From NCBI RefSeq assembly GCF_024623785.1, contig NZ_JANKBZ010000020.1, positions 1 through 64,000 on the forward strand: 64,000 bases of DNA, read 5' to 3'. The stretch comes from Archangium lipolyticum. GTDB lineage: Bacteria; Myxococcota; Myxococcia; Myxococcales; Myxococcaceae. The notes under the pieces were generated by a model, which saw only the letters and a list, made by a program, of their open reading frames with translations, was not told the origin of the DNA and did no database searches. Positions 8,002 through 16,381 of the stretch are shown here, one piece after another (the stretch's first letter is position 1; every line of letters starts with the position of its first letter). A program made the position numbers and the translations under genes.

Positions 8002-8978
8002 GCGCCCTCCGCCGGGCGGAACCGCCGGACCATGCGCTCGAACGCCGCCGTCTGCATGAAGCAGACACCGAGCGCCACGATCGCCTTGATGATGAGCGTG
8101 TGCTCGGTGATGACACCTCGCATCTGGAGCATGATGGTGAGGGTCTGGATGAAGGTGGCGCCGATGATCGAGCCCACGAGGTTGGCCCGGCCACCCGTCA
8201 GGCTCGTCCCGCCCAGCACCACGGCCAGGATGGCGTCCAGCTCGAGGTAGAGCCCGCTGTTGGCGACGTCCGCCTCCTTGATGTCGGCCGCCGCGATGAG
8301 GCCGGCGAGTCCCGCGCACAGCCCGCTGGCCATGTAGGCCGTCATCTGGATGGTGTGCACCCTCAGGCCACACAGCCGGGCCGCCTGGGGGTTGCCGCCC
8401 GTGGCCTCGATGTAGAGGCCCGTCGCCGTCTTCCTCAGCAGCAGGGCCACGAGGACGAACACGGTCGCGACGATCAGGACCGGGACCGGCAGGCCCACCA
8501 CGGTGCCGTTCCCGAGGAACTCGAAGGCCGGGTTCTCGAAGCGGACCTTCTGGTCCTGGGTGAGCGCCTGGGCCAGTCCCCGTCCCATCACCAGCGTCAC
8601 CAGCGTGACGATGATGGGTTGGATGCCACCGTAGGTGACGAGCGCCCCGTTGAGGGCCCCAATCACCAGGGCCGTGCCGAGGGCCGCCGCGACCGACAGG
8701 GGCACGGGTTGCGCCTGCTCGGTCATCAGCAGCGCCGCCACCGCGCCCGCGAGCGCCATCACCGAGCCGACCGACAGGTCGATTCCACCCAGTGCGATCA
8801 CCAACGTCATGCCCACCGCGAGCAGCATCACGGGGGCGCCGTTCTGGAAGATGTCCACGAGCGCGCCGAAGAGCCGGCCGTCCCGGAACTCGAGCCGGGC
8901 GAAGCCCGTGGTGAAGACGAGGTTGAAGACAATCAGGGCCGCCAGGGCCACCAGCGGCCAGAAATTCCTAGGACTCAT
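7998..8978 (-). CDS. ytfT: Galactofuranose-type sugar ABC transporter, permease YtfT-like
   Basis: 326 residues, multi-spanning, of the same BPD_transp_2 family as its downstream neighbour. The signature LAVGMTLVIALGGIDLSVGSVM lies near residues 53-75, the conserved ATGGNPQAARLCGL lies in the cytoplasmic loop that contacts the ATPase, and VVLGGTSLTGG lies near the end. It overlaps the ATPase gene by 11 bases and the yjfF-like gene by four, so all are on one transcript. It is the partner channel subunit of the importer. The exact sugar is inferred from the four-gene resemblance to E. coli ytfQRT-yjfF. Confidence 0.86.
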   Translation of the reverse strand: MSPRNFWPLVALAALIVFNLVFTTGFARLEFRDGRLFGALVDIFQNGAPVMLLAVGMTLVIALGGIDLSVGSVMALAGAVAALLMTEQAQPVPLSVAAALGTALVIGALNGALVTYGGIQPIIVTLVTLVMGRGLAQALTQDQKVRFENPAFEFLGNGTVVGLPVPVLIVATVFVLVALLLRKTATGLYIEATGGNPQAARLCGLRVHTIQMTAYMASGLCAGLAGLIAAADIKEADVANSGLYLELDAILAVVLGGTSLTGGRANLVGSIIGATFIQTLTIMLQMRGVITEHTLIIKAIVALGVCFMQTAAFERMVRRFRPAEGA

Positions 8979-10446
8979 GGTGCTCCTCTCCGGCGATCAG
9001 CTTCATGACCTCCGGAAGTCCCGCGCTGGTGAGCTCTCCCACCTTCTTCCGGTCGCGGAAGACGGCGATCCGGTGCGACAGCCGCAGCACCTCCTCCAGC
9101 GCGGCTGAGATGAAGAGGACCGAGAGCCCTTTCCGCGAGAGCTCGTGGATGAGGCGCTCGATCTCTCCCTTCGCGCCCACGTCGATACCGCGGGTCGGCT
9201 CGTCGAGGATCAGCACGCTCGGATCGTAGGCCAGCCACCGGGCGAGGATGACCTTCTGCTGATTGCCTCCACTGAGCAACCGCACGGGCTGCTCGACCGA
9301 GGGCGTCTTGATGCCGAGCTTCGTCACGAACTCCTGGGCGATCCGCTCCTGCTGCGCGCGCGAGACGGTGAAACCCAGCTTGCGCTGCACGACCAGCGCG
9401 ATGTTCTCCCGCACCGACAGGTCCGGGATGATGCCCTCCGCCTTGCGATCCTCGGGGCAGAACGCCAGGCCCCGCTCGATGGCTTGCCGGGGGCTCTTGG
9501 GAACCGCGCCGTTCACCGTGCCGCTCCGCACGCGATCGGCGCCGAAGAGCAGGCGGGCGGCCTCCGTGCGTCCGGAGCCGAGCAGGCCCGCGAACCCGAC
9601 CACCTCGCCCTGGTGCATCGTCAGATCGAACGGAGCGATCCCCTTGCGTGACAGCCCCTGCGCGGCGATGACCGCCGGCCGCGTCTCCTCGCTCCGCGCG
9701 TGGAGCGCCGGCTCCTCGGGGACCTTGCCCAGCATGTGGGAGACGAGGTCGAGCTTCGAGAGCTGGGACGCCTCATACGTCCCGACGAGCGCTCCGTTGC
9801 GCAGGACGGTGATGCGGTCGCTGACCTTGTAGACCTGATCCAGGAAGTGGGTGACGAAGACGATGCCGATTCCCCGCGCCTTCAGCCGCCCGATGATGTC
9901 GAGCAGCAGCTCCGTCTCGTGGCTGTCCAGGCTCGAGGTCGGCTCATCCATGATGATGACCCGCGCATCCGTCTGGACGGCGCGGGCGATCGCCACGAGC
10001 TGCTGGACCGCGGTGGACATGGTCCCCAGCTGCTGGTCGACGTCGACCTTCAGCTCGAAGGTGGCGAGGAGCTCCTCCGCCTTGCGCCGCATGGTGCGCC
10101 AGTCGATGCCGAACCAGCGCCGGGGCGCACGGCCCAGGAAGAGGTTCTCCGCGACCGTCAGGGTCGGGATGAGGTTCACTTCCTGGTAGATGGTGCTGAT
10201 GCCCTTGCGCTGGGCATCTCCCGGTGAGGTGGGGCGGAAGTCCCGCCCCTGGAAGGTGAGCGTCCCCCCGTCGCGCGGGTAGACACCCGTCAGGAGCTTG
10301 ATGAGCGTCGACTTCCCGGCGCCGTTCTGCCCCATCAGGGCATGGACCTCGCCGGCCCTTACATCCAGGTCCACGCCTCGCAGCGCGTGGACCCCGGGGA
10401 AACGCTTCTCCACTCCTCTCGCGACGAGGATCGGCTCAGTACTCAC
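8968..10446 (-). CDS. ytfR: Galactofuranose-type sugar ABC transporter, double ATPase YtfR-like
   Basis: 492 residues with two ATPase domains in tandem, as in RbsA/MglA/YtfR. Domain 1 has Walker A GQNGAGKST near residue 40, the degenerate signature STAVQQLVAIARA and Walker B VIIMDEPTSSL. Domain 2 has a degenerate Walker A (GLLGSGRTEAARLLFG), the canonical signature LSGGNQQKVILARW and Walker B VLILDEPTRGIDVG. This asymmetry is normal for the family. Length is also normal. It energises the two permeases and overlaps both neighbours (11 bases each), showing tight translational coupling. Confidence 0.93.
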   Translation of the reverse strand: MSTEPILVARGVEKRFPGVHALRGVDLDVRAGEVHALMGQNGAGKSTLIKLLTGVYPRDGGTLTFQGRDFRPTSPGDAQRKGISTIYQEVNLIPTLTVAENLFLGRAPRRWFGIDWRTMRRKAEELLATFELKVDVDQQLGTMSTAVQQLVAIARAVQTDARVIIMDEPTSSLDSHETELLLDIIGRLKARGIGIVFVTHFLDQVYKVSDRITVLRNGALVGTYEASQLSKLDLVSHMLGKVPEEPALHARSEETRPAVIAAQGLSRKGIAPFDLTMHQGEVVGFAGLLGSGRTEAARLLFGADRVRSGTVNGAVPKSPRQAIERGLAFCPEDRKAEGIIPDLSVRENIALVVQRKLGFTVSRAQQERIAQEFVTKLGIKTPSVEQPVRLLSGGNQQKVILARWLAYDPSVLILDEPTRGIDVGAKGEIERLIHELSRKGLSVLFISAALEEVLRLSHRIAVFRDRKKVGELTSAGLPEVMKLIAGEEHHES

Positions 10447-11422
10447 GGGTGCTGATCACCTGGGCGGCGGTGGACTGCTCGAAGAGCTGGTCCTTGCTCT
10501 GGATGAACTTCGGAACCTTCTCGCCCGCCTTCACCTTGGTGATGGTGTCGAAGACGATCGGGCCCATCAGCGGGTTGCACTCGACGGTGGCGTTGAGCTT
10601 GCCCGCGACCATCGCCTCGAAGGCCCCCTTCACGCCGTCGATGGAGATCAGCGTGACGTCCTTGCCCGGGTTCATGCCGGCCTCCTCGAGCGCCTGGATG
10701 GCCCCGAGCGCCATGTCGTCGTTGTGCGCGTAGACAGCCTGGATCTTCTCGCGGTCCGACTTGATGAAGGCCTCCATGACCTCCTTGCCCTTGGCGCGGG
10801 TGAAGTCGGCGCTCTGGCTCTTGATGATGGTCATCTCGGGGTACTTCTTGAGCGCCTCCTCGAAGCCCTTCTTGCGATCGATCGCCGGGGCGGCGCCGGT
10901 GGTGCCCTGCAGCTCGAAGATGTTGGCCTTGCCATTCGTCTTCTTCGCGAGCCACTCGGCCGCCATCCGGCCCTCCTCCACGAAGTCGCTGGCGATCAGC
11001 GTGGTGTAGAGGCTCTCGTCGCTCACCTTGATGCCGCGGTCCACGAGGATGACCGGGATGTTGGCCTCCTTGGCCTGCATCAGCACGGACTCCCAGCCGG
11101 TCTCCACGACCGGGGCGAGCACGATGGCGTCCACCTTCTGCGCGATGAAGGAGGTGAGGGCGTTGATCTGGTTGGCCTGCTTGCCCTGCGCGTCCGCGAA
11201 CTTCAGCTCGACGCCGCGCTTCTCGGCCTCGCCCCGGATGGACTTCGTCTCGGCGGTGCGCCAGGCGCTCTCCGCTCCCACCTGGGAGAACCCGATGACG
11301 AGCTTCTTGGCGGCGGCGGGAGCGCCCGCGCCGGCTCCCTCGGCGGCTTGCTGCTGCTTCTCCGAAGGTTGCTGCTTACATCCGACCAGCGCGAACAGGG
11401 CAACCGCGATCAACCATCTCAT
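10436..11422 (-). CDS. ytfQ: Galactofuranose-type sugar ABC transporter, substrate-binding lipoprotein YtfQ-like
   Basis: 328 residues from ATG 11422, preceded by GGAGAG six bases upstream; a GTG four codons earlier lies inside that ribosome site. The start MRWLIAVALFALVGC is a lipoprotein signal with cysteine at residue 15, followed by a Gln/Ala-rich linker. The mature part is a type-I periplasmic sugar-binding fold (LVIGFSQVGAESAWRTAET, VDAIVLAPVVETGWESVL, VYAHNDDMALGAIQALEEAG). The SQVGAESAWRTAE segment is the one I associate with YtfQ. It captures the sugar outside the inner membrane. The preceding GH43 gene ends 32 bases upstream, so hydrolase and importer are probably one operon. Confidence 0.87.
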   Translation of the reverse strand: MRWLIAVALFALVGCKQQPSEKQQQAAEGAGAGAPAAAKKLVIGFSQVGAESAWRTAETKSIRGEAEKRGVELKFADAQGKQANQINALTSFIAQKVDAIVLAPVVETGWESVLMQAKEANIPVILVDRGIKVSDESLYTTLIASDFVEEGRMAAEWLAKKTNGKANIFELQGTTGAAPAIDRKKGFEEALKKYPEMTIIKSQSADFTRAKGKEVMEAFIKSDREKIQAVYAHNDDMALGAIQALEEAGMNPGKDVTLISIDGVKGAFEAMVAGKLNATVECNPLMGPIVFDTITKVKAGEKVPKFIQSKDQLFEQSTAAQVISTREY

Positions 11423-11454
11423 GTGTCTCTCCACGTTGTGGTGCCTGCAACCCT

Positions 11455-13257
11455 TTACATTCCCGCGGCCAGTTCATGGACGCGGACGTACTCGAAGCGG
11501 GCGATGAAGCCGCCTCCACTCATCGAGACCAGTCCGATCCTGGCCTCGGAGCCCAGCTGGTGCGTCCACGTGCCAGCCCGGGTCCAGGTCGAACCATCCC
11601 GGCTGGAGTACGCCGTGTAATGCTGTTCCCCGCCCACGTCGCGTTTGGCGATCCTCAGCCAGACGGTCTCGTCCGCGGGGCCGCCGAACGTCTCGCCATA
11701 GCGCGGCGAGCTCTCCGGCCCCACCTCCTTGGCGAACGCGATCTGCCGGGTCTCCCAGTTCGAGACGTGGGTCAGCTTGACGTAGTGGTTGTCATCTCCA
11801 TGGATGACGAGCCCCGCCTGCACGTAGTTGTGGCAGCAGCTCACCGGGGGAAGGTTCAGCGAGACCTGGGTCTCGACGAGGTAGTTGCCCACCGGCGCTG
11901 GCAGGGTGAGGACCGAGGCGCTGTTGTCGTCCTGGTGGAGCTCCTTGCCCTGGGTTGCGAAGCGCAGGGAGCCACTCTCCAGGCCGAAGTCGTTCTCGGC
12001 CGGCGGGCGGATCCAGGTCCACTGAGAGCCGAGCGAGGTGCCGTCGAACTCGTCCGAGGTGATGACGGCTCCCGGCGCGTCATCCTTCGCCCGGGTCATC
12101 TGATAGCGGCTCTTCTCGCCGGGCTGGGCCGCCGGTGCCGGCTGCTCGGTGTCCGAGGCCCACGAGCCACCGCGCACGGTCGGCCAACCGTCGACCCAGT
12201 CCAGCGGATCCATCATCACGTGGCGCTTGACCGGACGCGCGCCCTTCTCCGGCGGTGCGAAGTAGGGGCTGTCCCTGTCGACCGCGTGGTAGACGAGCCA
12301 GTCCTGGCCCCCGAAGTCGGTCAGCACTCCATTGTGGCCCGTACCGACCCAGCGGTTTCCGTTCAGCCCCAGGACGGGCGTCCCACCGACGCGGTTGTAC
12401 GTGAGGCGCACGCCCTCGCGATCCACGAAGGGCCCCAGGGGACTCTTCGACCGCCCGGCGAAGATGTTGTAGCCCGTGACCGCGCCATTGCAGCAGTCTC
12501 CGGACGAGCCCAGCAGGTAGTAGTACTCACCGCGCTTGATGATGCTGGCGCCCTCGTAGCGGTTGGCGACCGTGACCTCCACCTGGCTGTACGGGTCGGA
12601 GCTCGCGCCATCCGCCGAGAGCTTCCGCACCGAGATGCCCCCGTAGTAGCTGCCGTAGTAGATGTATTTGTCGCCGTTCGGCTCGACGAGCACCTCGGGG
12701 TCGTACACCCAGCGCTGTGAACCCCCGCAGCAGGGCGCCTCGTGCGGCTCCACCACCGGCTTCGCGGCGTGCGTCCACGGCCCCGTCGGACTGTCGCTGG
12801 TGGCAACGCCGATGGCGCTGTCTCCCTGCTTCGAGTCGGTCACGGTGTAATAGAGGTGGTACTTGTTCCCGAAGTACTCGATCTCGGGGGCCCAGAGTCC
12901 GGCCGTGGGCTCCGCCCAGTCCGGCCGCTCGGTGAAGGCATCCCCGACGTATGTCCATTCCACCAGATCGTTCGACTTCAGCATCGCGATCAGGTGCTGC
13001 CTGTACTGGCCCTCGGAGTCCCTGTCCTGATCATTCAGGGGATCCGAAGTGCAGTACATGTACCAGGCGTAATCCCCGGTCTGCTTCCCTCGGATGATCG
13101 TCGGGTCGGCACAGTTCTCCACCGTGCCTCCACCCGGGATCGAGACGCTCAGGGGATTGGTATAGCTCTTGTGGAGCGGGGTCTCCGTGCAGGCCGCGGC
13201 GGTCAGCAGTAGCACCGCTCCCACCCACCAACGTGACGAGAACACACCTCTCCGCAT
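11455..13257 (-). CDS. Family 43 glycoside hydrolase, secreted lipoprotein
   Basis: 600 residues from ATG 13257, with GGAGGAAG six bases upstream. The signal peptide ends in TAAAC (lipidated C23). The catalytic five-bladed propeller shows the expected acids: D51 in CADPTIIR (base), Asp in VYDPEVLVEPNG (modulator), and Glu in YEGASIIKRGEYYYL (acid). After about residue 390 a beta-sandwich domain begins (DEFDGTSLGSQWTW), of the accessory type attached to many GH43 enzymes. It is probably anchored in the envelope and releases arabinosyl, xylosyl or galactosyl units. The N-terminal half most resembles arabinan hydrolases, whereas the linked importer suggests galactofuranose or galactose. It is the first gene of the leftward import operon. 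Confidence 0.88.
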   Translation of the reverse strand: MRRGVFSSRWWVGAVLLLTAAACTETPLHKSYTNPLSVSIPGGGTVENCADPTIIRGKQTGDYAWYMYCTSDPLNDQDRDSEGQYRQHLIAMLKSNDLVEWTYVGDAFTERPDWAEPTAGLWAPEIEYFGNKYHLYYTVTDSKQGDSAIGVATSDSPTGPWTHAAKPVVEPHEAPCCGGSQRWVYDPEVLVEPNGDKYIYYGSYYGGISVRKLSADGASSDPYSQVEVTVANRYEGASIIKRGEYYYLLGSSGDCCNGAVTGYNIFAGRSKSPLGPFVDREGVRLTYNRVGGTPVLGLNGNRWVGTGHNGVLTDFGGQDWLVYHAVDRDSPYFAPPEKGARPVKRHVMMDPLDWVDGWPTVRGGSWASDTEQPAPAAQPGEKSRYQMTRAKDDAPGAVITSDEFDGTSLGSQWTWIRPPAENDFGLESGSLRFATQGKELHQDDNSASVLTLPAPVGNYLVETQVSLNLPPVSCCHNYVQAGLVIHGDDNHYVKLTHVSNWETRQIAFAKEVGPESSPRYGETFGGPADETVWLRIAKRDVGGEQHYTAYSSRDGSTWTRAGTWTHQLGSEARIGLVSMSGGGFIARFEYVRVHELAAGM

Positions 13258-13342
13258 GTCGACTTCCTCCCCTGTGGGAGAGCAGGAACGGCTCGGTGCT
13301 CCGGCCTGGTTCCGCCCGTGATGCACTGTAAAAAAGTGGCGC

Positions 13343-13371
13343 ATCTCATCCATGCCCGTGGAATGTGTCAA
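13343..13371 (-). promoter_or_regulatory. Candidate promoter of the leftward GH43-ytf operon
   Basis: Read on the minus strand: a perfect TTGACA -35 (13371-13366), a 17-base spacer, and TGAGAT as -10 (13348-13343). The implied start near 13336 gives a leader of about 79 bases before ATG 13257, long enough to hold regulation. Found by eye. Confidence 0.45.
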
Positions 13372-13511
13372 GGATGACATCTGCCTGCCCTCGGGGGAGG
13401 GGTCGTCGAGGACCTGGCTCCCGTGCATCCGGAGAGGAATTATCGAAAGACAGACAAAATGACGCGGCAAGTCGTTGGGAATCGGACGGAGTGGGAGCCG
13501 CCCGGACTTGA

Positions 13512-13540
13512 TTGACCACTGTTGAGCAGCTCCCTAGCCT
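13512..13540 (+). promoter_or_regulatory. Candidate promoter of the rightward GH43-galK operon
   Basis: TTGACC (13512-13517), a 17-base spacer, and TAGCCT (13535-13540). The implied start near 13547 leaves a leader of about 20 bases with GAGGA before ATG 13568. The same -35/17/TA pattern appears before other genes in this window. Confidence 0.45.
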
Positions 13541-13567
13541 GCGCGCCCCCACGTCGAGGATTCCCCC

Positions 13568-15154
13568 ATGCGTTCACGCGGTGTCGTCCTGCCCGCAGCC
13601 GTGCTCTCCCTGGCCGTGCTGGCGGCCCTCTCCACTCCGAGCTGTACCTCTCAACCGCCGCCGCCCCCGCCGCCCCCGCCGCCGCTCGAGGTGACGAACC
13701 CGGTCCTGTCCGGTGACTTCGCCGACCCTTCGGTGATCCGCGTGGGGGATGAGTACTGGGCCTCCGCGACGTCGTCCGAGTGGGCTCCCCACTTCCCGTT
13801 GCTGCACTCGAAGGACCTGGTCAACTGGGAGCTGGTGGGCCCGATCTTCCAGACCGCGCCGGCCTGGTCGGACGGCAACTATTGGGCGCCGGAGCTGGCG
13901 GCCGACAACGGCCGCTACTTCGTCTTCTACACCGCGCGCAAGAAGGGCGGTCCCCTGTGCGTCGCCGTGGCGACCGCGTCCCAGCCCTCGGGGCCCTATA
14001 CCGATCACGGTCCGCTGGTCTGCCAGGAGCTCGGCTCCATCGACGGCGCGTTGATCCGCGACGAGAACGACACGCTCTACCTGGTCTGGAAGGAGGACGG
14101 AAACAGCCGCGGGCTGCCCACCCCCCTCTGGGCGCAGCCCCTGTCGGAGGATGGCACCCGGCTCATCGGCGAGCGGACGCAGATCATGATGAACGATACG
14201 CCGTGGGAGGGGCAGCTCATCGAGGGTCCGCACCTCATCAAGCGCGATGGCTGGTTCTACCTCTTCTACGCCGGCTCCGGGTGCTGCGGTCTCCAGTGCA
14301 ACTATGGCGTGGGTGTGGCGCGCTCGCGGAAGCTGCTCGAGGGCTGGGAGAAGAACCCCATCAATCCCATCATGAAGACCAACCAGGACTGGAAGTGCCC
14401 GGGGCACGGGAGCGTGGTGACGGACACGCAGGGCCGGGACTACTTCCTGTACCACGCCTACAGCACCCAGAGCTCCGTCTACGTCGGACGCCAGGGATTG
14501 TTGGATCCGATCCAATGGGGGGCGGATGGCTGGCCCTCGATCAACGAGCGCAAGGGGCCCGGGGGACGGCTGCTGTCGAAGCCCGTGGCCTTCTCCGATG
14601 ACTTCACCTCCTCGTCCCTGGTGCTCGGCTGGCAGTGGCCCAATGGACGTCAGCCCACCACGAGCCTCACGGATGGCCTGCTGACCCTCGCTCCTCCCGC
14701 GGAGCAGGCGGCCAATCCCATCGGTGCGGCCCTCGCGCGCTCCACCAACGCGGGCAACTACACGGCCGAGACCGTCGTGGACGTGGGCGGGCTCACGGAG
14801 GGCATGTCGGCGGGGCTGTCGGCCTACGGCGACCCGGACAACGCGCTCTGGCTCGCCGTCAGGTCCGGCAAGGTGGAGGCGTGGCGCCGGCAGGCCGGCA
14901 AGGACCAGCTGCTCGGCGGCATCGACGCGCCCGCGACGATGAACGGCAAGCTGCACCTGCGCATGCGGGCGACGAACGGCAAGGTGTTCGGCTTCGCGGT
15001 GAGCGCGGAGGGCTCCTCCTGGATCGACGTTGACTCGGAGGAGGAGGGCTCGTATCTGCCCCCCTGGGATCGCGGCGTGCGCGTGGCGCTCGTCGCTGGA
15101 GGCGTCGCGGGTGCCTCCGCCCGGTTCGACTCGCTGCGGATCACCCCCGAGTAG
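13568..15154 (+). CDS. Family 43 glycoside hydrolase, secreted lipoprotein with polyproline linker
   Basis: 528 residues. The signal peptide ends with C26 (STPSC), followed by a run of ten prolines (residues 30-39) that would space the enzyme from the membrane. The GH43 propeller has D53 in FADPSVIR (base), Asp in SIDGALIRDENDTLYLVW (modulator) and Glu in LIEGPHLIKRDGWFYL (general acid). A beta-sandwich domain follows from about residue 345 (FSDDFTSSSLVLGWQW). The paired cysteines in GSGCCGLQC are unusual. It is a paralogue in layout of the divergent GH43, but not a close copy. It heads a rightward set with galactokinase 27 bases downstream, which points to a galactose-releasing role; GH43 also includes arabinofuranosidases, xylosidases and galactanases. 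Confidence 0.88.
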   Translation: MRSRGVVLPAAVLSLAVLAALSTPSCTSQPPPPPPPPPPLEVTNPVLSGDFADPSVIRVGDEYWASATSSEWAPHFPLLHSKDLVNWELVGPIFQTAPAWSDGNYWAPELAADNGRYFVFYTARKKGGPLCVAVATASQPSGPYTDHGPLVCQELGSIDGALIRDENDTLYLVWKEDGNSRGLPTPLWAQPLSEDGTRLIGERTQIMMNDTPWEGQLIEGPHLIKRDGWFYLFYAGSGCCGLQCNYGVGVARSRKLLEGWEKNPINPIMKTNQDWKCPGHGSVVTDTQGRDYFLYHAYSTQSSVYVGRQGLLDPIQWGADGWPSINERKGPGGRLLSKPVAFSDDFTSSSLVLGWQWPNGRQPTTSLTDGLLTLAPPAEQAANPIGAALARSTNAGNYTAETVVDVGGLTEGMSAGLSAYGDPDNALWLAVRSGKVEAWRRQAGKDQLLGGIDAPATMNGKLHLRMRATNGKVFGFAVSAEGSSWIDVDSEEEGSYLPPWDRGVRVALVAGGVAGASARFDSLRITPE

Positions 15155-15181
15155 TCCTGCCCGCTCAAGGTGTGCTCGACG

Positions 15182-16288
15182 ATGGAAACTGGCGCTGCCC
15201 CTCACTTCGAAGCGTTGTTCGGACACCCTCCCAGCGTCGTGGCGCATGCGCCGGGCCGGGTGAATCTCATCGGCGAGCACACCGACTACAACGGTGGCTT
15301 CGTGCTGCCCATGGCCATCCCCCAGCGGACGCGCGTGGAGCTGCGGCCTCGCGAGGGCCGCACCGTCCGGGCCTTCAGTGCCACGGTGGGGAGCCAGGAG
15401 GGGGTGCAGGAGTTCGTCCTCGGCCAGCAGGCGCCGGGGCGCGGGTGGCTCGACTACGTGCAGGGCGTCACCCTCATCCTCCAGCGCGAGGGCTTCTCGC
15501 TGGGCGGCTTCGACGTGCGTGTCTCCTCGGAGGTGCCCGTGGGCAGCGGGTTGTCCTCGAGCGCGGCCCTGGACGTGTGCCTCCTGCGCGCCCTTCGTGA
15601 GGCCTTCTCGCTCGCGCTGGACGACGTGAGGCTGGCGCTGCTGGGGCAGAAGGTGGAGAACGACTTCGTCGGCGCTCCGGTGGGGGTGATGGACCCGATG
15701 GCCTGTCACCTGGCGGACGAGGGCTCCGCGCTCTTCCTCGACACGCGCAGCATGCGCTACGAGCGGGTGTCGCTGCCCGCTGGGGTGGAGTCCATCGTCA
15801 TCAACTCGGGGGTGGCGCACAACCACGCGGCTGGCGACTACCGCACCCGCAGGGCCGAGTGCGAGCGCGCGGCGGCGCTGCTGGGCGTGCCTCAGTTGCG
15901 CGATCTGACGGAGGCGGACCTGCCTCGGATCGCCGCCCTTCCCGAGCCCCTGGGCCGGCGCGCTCGCCACGTGGTGACCGAGGATGCGCGGGTGCTGGCG
16001 ACCGTCCAGGCCCTGCGGTCCGGTGATCTGGCCGCCCTCGGGCCTCTGCTGTACGCCTCGCACGTCTCGCAGCGTGACGACTACGAGGTCTCCGTGCCGC
16101 AGATCGATCTGCTGGTGGAGCTGGCCCGGGGTGAGCCGGACGTGCTCGGGGCCCGCCTCACGGGCGGAGGCTTCGGTGGCTCCATCGTCGCGTTGGCGCG
16201 CACGGGCACCGGGGCCGGCGTGGCCGAGCGCATCGCCCGGGCCTATTCGGCTCGCTCGGGCCATACCGCCACGGTGCTGGTGCCCTGA
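15182..16288 (+). CDS. galK: Galactokinase
   Basis: 368 residues from ATG 15182; AAGG lies 11 bases upstream, while an in-frame GTG at 15170 would overlap that site. GHMP-kinase motifs are complete: the galactokinase signature GRVNLIGEHTDYNGG at residues 25-39, the ATP loop PVGSGLSSSAAL at 119-130, and GARLTGGGFGG near the C-terminus. It phosphorylates galactose to galactose 1-phosphate in the cytoplasm, the first step of the Leloir pathway. It lies 27 bases after the GH43 gene and is followed by a UDPGP-family pyrophosphorylase; no galT or galE is present in the window. Together with the divergent importer this marks the locus as galactose-related. Confidence 0.95.
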   Translation: METGAAPHFEALFGHPPSVVAHAPGRVNLIGEHTDYNGGFVLPMAIPQRTRVELRPREGRTVRAFSATVGSQEGVQEFVLGQQAPGRGWLDYVQGVTLILQREGFSLGGFDVRVSSEVPVGSGLSSSAALDVCLLRALREAFSLALDDVRLALLGQKVENDFVGAPVGVMDPMACHLADEGSALFLDTRSMRYERVSLPAGVESIVINSGVAHNHAAGDYRTRRAECERAAALLGVPQLRDLTEADLPRIAALPEPLGRRARHVVTEDARVLATVQALRSGDLAALGPLLYASHVSQRDDYEVSVPQIDLLVELARGEPDVLGARLTGGGFGGSIVALARTGTGAGVAERIARAYSARSGHTATVLVP

Positions 16289-16321
16289 AGGCCGTCAGCG
16301 CACCCGGGAAGGTTGGCCAGT

Positions 16322-16351
16322 CCCGTCCTGGATGGTTCGAATCCGGACGGG
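16322..16351. repeat. Imperfect hairpin between galK and the pyrophosphorylase gene
   Basis: CCCGTCC (16322-16328) and GGACGGG (16345-16351) form a perfect 7-bp outer stem. After one bulged T, GGAT/ATCC adds four more pairs around a seven-base loop. It could be a terminator/attenuator or a processing site. Its position supports a downstream start for the next gene. Confidence 0.45.
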
Positions 16352-16381
16352 CATCGCCTCCACGCACACTGGCGATTGCAC

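Larger units (their letters stand above)
13258..13567. other. Divergent intergenic region of the sugar locus
   Basis: 310 bases without a gene between the two divergently transcribed GH43 genes. It holds one candidate promoter for each direction (listed separately) and an A-rich tract (GTAAAAAAG, around 13328) with short inverted CACT/AGTG ends. No open frame with a ribosome site was seen, and no regulator gene adjoins it. Confidence 0.6.

Noticed and set aside
16334-16344. GGTTCGAATCC, identical to a tRNA T-arm core, in the galK-UDPGP gap
   Set aside because: The flanking bases do not complete a five-pair T stem in the right register, and no acceptor, D or anticodon stems can be drawn. The sequence instead fits the hairpin described there. 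Not a tRNA.
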